Below the pieces are notes generated by a model, which saw nothing but the letters and a program-made list of their open reading frames with translations, was not told the DNA's origin and did no database searches. DNA of 24,282 nt. Source: UBA12478 sp964513275. GTDB taxonomy: Bacteria; Patescibacteriota; Patescibacteriia; UBA9934; GWF2-40-263. Below are positions 21,442-24,282 of this stretch, one piece after another; within the stretch, counting starts at the first letter, position 1, and the number at the start of each line of letters is the position of its first letter. The DNA is taken from NCBI GenBank assembly GCA_964513275.1, contig CAZELN010000015.1, positions 1 through 24,282 on the forward strand, in the 5' to 3' direction. The position numbers were made by a program, and so were the translations under genes.

Positions 21442-21822
21442 ATGAAGACATGCACGTCTTGTAAACGCGAGGTTGAGGAATGGAATGAGAAATGTAACGG
21501 TTGTGAGTTTACGCTCGAGCTTGTTCCGGATGATCGACGAAAGGCGCGTTATCTGCGAGGGCCATCGCTCGGCGCTCTTTTGTGGACACAAGGTTGGACA
21601 TGTGGCGCACGATTATATTTTTGGTTTTTGATTTCGCTCATTCCCGTTTTTGGACTCGTCGCATTGTTCGTGTGTTTATTCTTTGGTCGTAGACTCAGTT
21701 GGAAGTACGGCGGCTGGTCTGATTGGGAGGAATTTGTTTCGCGGATGCGGTTGATGGATATGATTGGGATTGGGTGGGTTGCGTTGCTTGGATCGATCTA
21801 CTTGTATGCGAGATTTTTTTAA
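21442..21822 (+). CDS. Zinc-ribbon membrane protein of unknown function
   Basis: A 126-residue protein. The N-terminus holds a rubredoxin-like or zinc-ribbon knuckle pair, CTSC (Cys4, Cys7) and CNGC (Cys18, Cys21), with ten residues between pairs. It is followed by a polar region and two hydrophobic helices (about residues 57-81 and 107-124). The loop between them is Trp- and Arg-rich (RLSWKYGGWSDWEEF). The topology suggests a cytoplasmic zinc ribbon attached to a two-helix membrane hairpin. I do not recognise a named family. It follows the peptidase gene by 41 bases but appears to have its own promoter. Confidence 0.78.
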   Translation: MKTCTSCKREVEEWNEKCNGCEFTLELVPDDRRKARYLRGPSLGALLWTQGWTCGARLYFWFLISLIPVFGLVALFVCLFFGRRLSWKYGGWSDWEEFVSRMRLMDMIGIGWVALLGSIYLYARFF

Positions 21823-21883
21823 AATTTTTCGTCGTACGTTAAACTCGTGCTATTAGTCTTGTTGTCTTCACGCCGCACTAGGA

Positions 21884-21911
21884 TTAACATAAGAGATGTT
21901 TGGAATAAAAT
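21884..21911 (+). promoter_or_regulatory. Promoter of the helical/coiled-coil protein gene
   Basis: TTAACA (21884-21889, 5/6), a 16-base spacer and TAAAAT (21906-21911, 5/6). The -10 ends 10 bases before the ATG at 21922, which supports that start over the upstream GTG and again implies a very short or absent leader. Confidence 0.55.
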
Positions 21912-21921
21912 TTATCCCTAT

Positions 21922-22338
21922 ATGGAACGTACACTTGGCGGAACGCAGAAAGAAAAGGAGCTTATTAGGCATGCCGAAATTGTAGAACTTCAACAGACTA
22001 ACCGATCAGAATTGATTCGTCGTTATGATGTTGCTGTGCAGGATTTAGCAAGGGCAGCTCAGGACACGGCGCGTTTGATGGAGATCATACACGAATTGGA
22101 AACAGAGATGGCGCATATTATTCGACTTATTCTGGAGGATCCAGACGATGCAACATTATTAAAAAGGACTGCTTCCGCCAACAAAAAACCAATTTTTCGA
22201 TATATGGATGCCTATTCAAAAGCATTGGAAGATGCTCGTGGGCGCTTTGAGTCTTCTGAAAATACGATAAACCAACTCCGGATTGTGCTTGACAAAAAGA
22301 TTTCAGATTTGGGCGCACGTCCTATCGCCGAAGCTTAA
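21922..22338 (+). CDS. Small helical, coiled-coil protein of unknown function
   Basis: A 138-residue protein I do not recognise. Almost the whole chain is predicted helix by composition: charged heptad-like stretches (ELIRHAEIVELQQTNRSELI, ARLMEIIHELETEMAHIIRL, and a C-terminal run around FESSENTINQLRIVLDKKI). There is a short basic loop KRTASANKKP in the middle. There is no signal peptide. The reading frame is open back to a GTG at 21847, which would add 25 residues (LLVLLSSRRTRINIR...). I prefer the ATG at 21922 because a good promoter ends 10 bases before it. The gene ends before a large palindromic terminator shared with the converging PaaX/Cas2-like gene. Confidence 0.65.
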   Translation: MERTLGGTQKEKELIRHAEIVELQQTNRSELIRRYDVAVQDLARAAQDTARLMEIIHELETEMAHIIRLILEDPDDATLLKRTASANKKPIFRYMDAYSKALEDARGRFESSENTINQLRIVLDKKISDLGARPIAEA

Positions 22339-22380
22339 TCTCGGATACCCAAGCTTGAACTGTCAAAGTGTGAATGTCAG

Positions 22381-22415
22381 AACGCATCTGTCCCGATCGG
22401 GACAGATGCGTTTTT
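22381..22415. terminator. Perfect 32-bp palindrome acting as bidirectional terminator
   Basis: Bases 22381-22412 are a perfect palindrome centred on CCCGATCGGG, with arms AACGCATCTGTCCC and its complement, and T-runs on the right (22411-22415). It lies between converging genes, and the PaaX/Cas2-like stop codon (22414-22416) touches it. Its central part recurs at 22946-22961. Confidence 0.75.
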
Positions 22416-22944
22416 AGCTCAATTGTGTTCCGGAGTAGACTCGAACCCACTTTTCGATCTTGAGAGCCTTTACAAGTGCGAGAATCTGATCACCAATATC
22501 CCTCATAGTTGACCAGACACTGAGTTGCAGTCTTTTAAAGCCAAGTGTTTTTAACAACCGACGCCAACCCTTCCGTCCGCTCTGCGCGGCTTCTGGAAAA
22601 TCAAATACAACCAAAGTTTCCCGTGTTCCTGGACGAGAAGGTTCTCGCTTAATTGATGCTTTCAAATATTCGATAATTGCCTGGTTGCTTAGTTCAAACG
22701 CTACCGTGTCTCCTAGCTCTCGATCCATGATCCATTTCTTTTTCTTCATTCGTCGAAGAGCTGCTTTTTTCTTTTGGTCGCCGAATATTTTCTCCCATTC
22801 TTCGTGAGTGAGAATACCGCGGATGCGTCGTCTTTGAGCATGTGGGTTCTCCATCCATTCCAAGAGTAACTCTGTTCCCTCCAAGAGTGTGTTAAGAATT
22901 TCCTCAGTAGGCGCGTTTCTTTTTCGTTGCATAGGTTTTTGCAT
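22414..22944 (-). CDS. PaaX-like winged-helix protein with Cas2-like C-terminal domain
   Basis: A 176-residue basic protein. The middle (about residues 35-100) looks like a winged helix: KAALRRMKKKKWIMDREL, then TVAFELSNQAIIEYL. The C-terminus (about 107-176) has the ferredoxin-like Cas2/PaaX pattern: TLVVFDFPEA, a basic RKGWRRLLKTLGFKRLQLSV with WST, and a last strand VRVYSG. PaaX-family proteins are repressors; Cas2 itself is a nuclease-fold subunit of CRISPR adaptation. No CRISPR array or other cas gene is present, so a transcription regulator or a stand-alone Cas2-like protein is more likely. The ATG at 22942-22944 is used. An ATG at 22932 and a TTG at 22962 are alternatives. The gene has a good promoter, and a palindrome lies between promoter and start. 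Confidence 0.75.
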   Translation of the reverse strand: MQKPMQRKRNAPTEEILNTLLEGTELLLEWMENPHAQRRRIRGILTHEEWEKIFGDQKKKAALRRMKKKKWIMDRELGDTVAFELSNQAIIEYLKASIKREPSRPGTRETLVVFDFPEAAQSGRKGWRRLLKTLGFKRLQLSVWSTMRDIGDQILALVKALKIEKWVRVYSGTQLS

Positions 22945-22945
22945 C

Positions 22946-22961
22946 TGTCCCGATCGGGACA
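22946..22961. promoter_or_regulatory. Palindrome TGTCCCGATCGGGACA at the start of the PaaX/Cas2-like gene; possible operator
   Basis: A perfect 16-bp inverted repeat at about +13 to +28 of the predicted transcript. Together with the next five bases it is identical to the core of the terminator palindrome at 22381-22412 beyond the other end of the gene. Its location just downstream of the transcription start would suit a repressor site, possibly for the gene's own product. It could equally be an end of a small repeat-bounded unit. Confidence 0.55.
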
Positions 22962-22979
22962 AATAGGAAATGGTAGTTT

Positions 22980-23007
22980 TTTATAGTTGTCGATATTTTC
23001 TTGTCAG
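22980..23007 (-). promoter_or_regulatory. Promoter of the PaaX/Cas2-like gene
   Basis: On the minus strand CTGACA (23007-23002, 5/6), a 16-base spacer and TATAAA (22985-22980, 5/6). Predicted start near 22973. This makes the gene independent of yifB, whose stop is at 23050. Confidence 0.6.
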
Positions 23008-23049
23008 CGTGAGACCTCGGAAGATTCTCTCAGCCAACCGAAGTTCAAT

Positions 23050-24282
23050 TTAATCCAGCTTCACCTGCTCCCGGTACTGCAATGCCTCGGCTATGTGTTC
23101 GATCTCGACTTCGTCACTTCCAGCCAAATCGGCGATGGTGCGGGCGACTTTGCGGACGCGCATGAATCCGCGCGCGGAAAGGCGGTTAGATCGTAACGCG
23201 ATCTCGAGAAGTGTTTTATTTTCTGGTGTGAGTGGACAAAGATCGTCCAGTTGCGAGGAATTAAGCTCACTATTGGTAAATAATTCAAGCCCAGCAAGAC
23301 GGTCGCGCTGTCTCTCCCTGGATGCTTCGACACGCATACAAATACCCGACGACGATTCAGGTTTTTTATCTGACAAGAGTTTATCGTGCTCTACCGCTGG
23401 AACCTCGATCACCAAATCGAATCGATCCAGGAGTGGTCCTGAAATTTTCTTTTGGTACTTTGTAATTTGATTAAGCGTGCAGGTGCATTGTTTGTGCGGG
23501 TTGGTGAGGTGACCACACGGACAAGGATTCATCGCGGCAGCGAGGAGGAATCGCGCGGGAAATTGGATCGATCCTACGGCGCGCGAAATCGTCACAGATC
23601 CGTCCTCCAATGGCTGGCGTAAATGTTCCAGGACATAGCGGGAAAATTCAGGGAGTTCGTCGAGGAATAAGACGCCTCGATGTGCGAGGGAAACCTCGCC
23701 TGGCTTTGGCCACGTCCCACCACCTACCAATGAGACCGCTGAGGAGCTGTGATGTGGTGAACGAAATGGTCGAGTTTGGACAAGTCCCTGTCCTGTTGGC
23801 AGCGTTCCAGCCACAGAGGCAATCGCCGTGACTTCAATGGATTCTTCGTGTGTCAGTCTTGGCAGAATCGATGGAAGTGATCGTGCCAGCAGAGTTTTCC
23901 CAGCACCCGGTGGGCCTTTCAGCAAAATGTTGTGTCCGCCCGCAGCGGCGATTTCAAGTGCGCGTTTGGCGCCTTCCTGTCCCTTGATCGCGCAAAAATC
24001 GCTCGTGGGATTTGTGGTGGTAAGGAGACTCTTCTGAGCGCATGGTAGTTGTTGGATCCCTTTGAGATGATCCACAAGAGATTGAAGTGAGCACACACCA
24101 TAGACTGCGAGTCCTCCGATGGCCGTTGCTTCCTGCGTGTTTTCCATTGGAACAAACATCGATTCGACTTGCCGACTCTTGGCCATGATCGCCGCCGTAA
24201 GGGTTCCTTGTACGGCACGGATGGTTCCATCCAAGGCAAGTGCCCCCAAGAACACACAGGATTCGATCGAGGCACGTGGTAG
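23050..24282 (-). CDS. YifB/ComM family Mg-chelatase-like AAA+ ATPase (5' end outside window)
   Basis: The frame is open to the window edge, so about 410 C-terminal residues of a roughly 500-residue protein are seen. The visible N-terminal part includes VFLGALALDGTIRAVQG, the end of the Lon-protease-like domain of this family. The AAA+ core then shows Walker A GPPGAGKT, PFRSPHHSSS, Walker B GVLFLDELPEF and the arginine-containing GPLLDRFDL. A four-cysteine segment, CPCG...CTC, lies between. The C-terminal Mg_chelatase_C domain ends SARGFMRVRKVARTIADL and EALQYRE. ComM-type proteins are helicases that promote branch migration during integration of taken-up DNA, so a link to natural transformation is plausible. 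An internal GTG at 24253-24255 is not the true start, because homology continues upstream. Confidence 0.92.
   Translation of the reverse strand, partial: LPRASIESCVFLGALALDGTIRAVQGTLTAAIMAKSRQVESMFVPMENTQEATAIGGLAVYGVCSLQSLVDHLKGIQQLPCAQKSLLTTTNPTSDFCAIKGQEGAKRALEIAAAGGHNILLKGPPGAGKTLLARSLPSILPRLTHEESIEVTAIASVAGTLPTGQGLVQTRPFRSPHHSSSAVSLVGGGTWPKPGEVSLAHRGVLFLDELPEFSRYVLEHLRQPLEDGSVTISRAVGSIQFPARFLLAAAMNPCPCGHLTNPHKQCTCTLNQITKYQKKISGPLLDRFDLVIEVPAVEHDKLLSDKKPESSSGICMRVEASRERQRDRLAGLELFTNSELNSSQLDDLCPLTPENKTLLEIALRSNRLSARGFMRVRKVARTIADLAGSDEVEIEHIAEALQYREQVKLD

Noticed and set aside
21847..21921. GTG start for the helical protein gene
   Set aside because: No SD precedes it and the best promoter (21884-21911) lies downstream of it; kept only as an alternative.
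22381..22961. CRISPR array or cas locus near the Cas2-like gene
   Set aside because: Only two palindrome copies flank the gene; there are no regularly spaced repeats and no cas1 or effector genes.

Overview
The window looks like a chromosomal segment around the replication origin of a Candidate Phyla Radiation (Patescibacteria) bacterium. This is an inference. It rests on the secreted protein at 13563-15143, whose N-terminal half is a lineage-typical module (read from memory, not searched), on a PaaX/Cas2-like small protein, on a penicillin-binding-protein-like Ig tail, and on genes mostly lacking Shine-Dalgarno (SD) sites. Most of the window is near 50% G+C in the lines I counted. Two genes (10966-13503 and 17101-17538) are clearly richer in G+C, about 62-70% in sampled lines.

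Layout. 1-559: end of a cell-surface protein. 612-5555 (minus strand): a branched-chain amino acid type ABC transporter, livK-livH-livM-livG-[UPF0462-like]-livF, with livK frameshifted near its 3' end. 5577-9245: the classic origin cluster dnaN-dnaA (minus) and rpmH-rnpA-yidD (plus), with DnaA-box-like 9-mers on both sides of dnaA. 9268-10798 (minus): a YggU/DUF167 protein and trigger factor. 10966-13503 (plus): a G+C-rich, Asp/Cys-rich metal-binding repeat protein resembling deltaproteobacterial/myxobacterial surface proteins. 13563-17062 (plus): a secreted two-module protein followed by a HEAT-repeat protein with a kinase-like C-terminus. 17101-17538 (minus): a G+C-rich orphan. 17632-19608 (minus): a membrane pyrophosphatase of the K+-independent type. 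19691-22338 (plus): a mannose-6-phosphate isomerase-like cupin, a LysM-M23 cell-wall peptidase, a zinc-ribbon membrane protein and a coiled-coil protein. 22414-24282 (minus): a PaaX/Cas2-like protein flanked by copies of one palindrome, and a YifB/ComM AAA+ protein cut by the window end.

How the genes work together. Replication initiation (dnaA, dnaN), RNA processing and translation (rnpA, rpmH), protein folding and insertion (tig, yidD), solute uptake (liv) and membrane energetics (hppA) make a housekeeping core. The plus-strand genes from 10966 to 15143 and from 20147 to 21822 are directed at the envelope. Promoter reading gives a consistent picture: sigma70-like TTGACA-N16/17-TAnnnT promoters, and several genes whose -10 box ends only 7-10 bases before the ATG, which predicts leaderless mRNAs. 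The two G+C-rich genes instead carry clear SD sites, supporting foreign origin.

No gene-free stretch exceeds 300 bases; the longest is the 280-base dnaA-dnaN gap. I saw no tRNA, rRNA, CRISPR array or insertion sequence.
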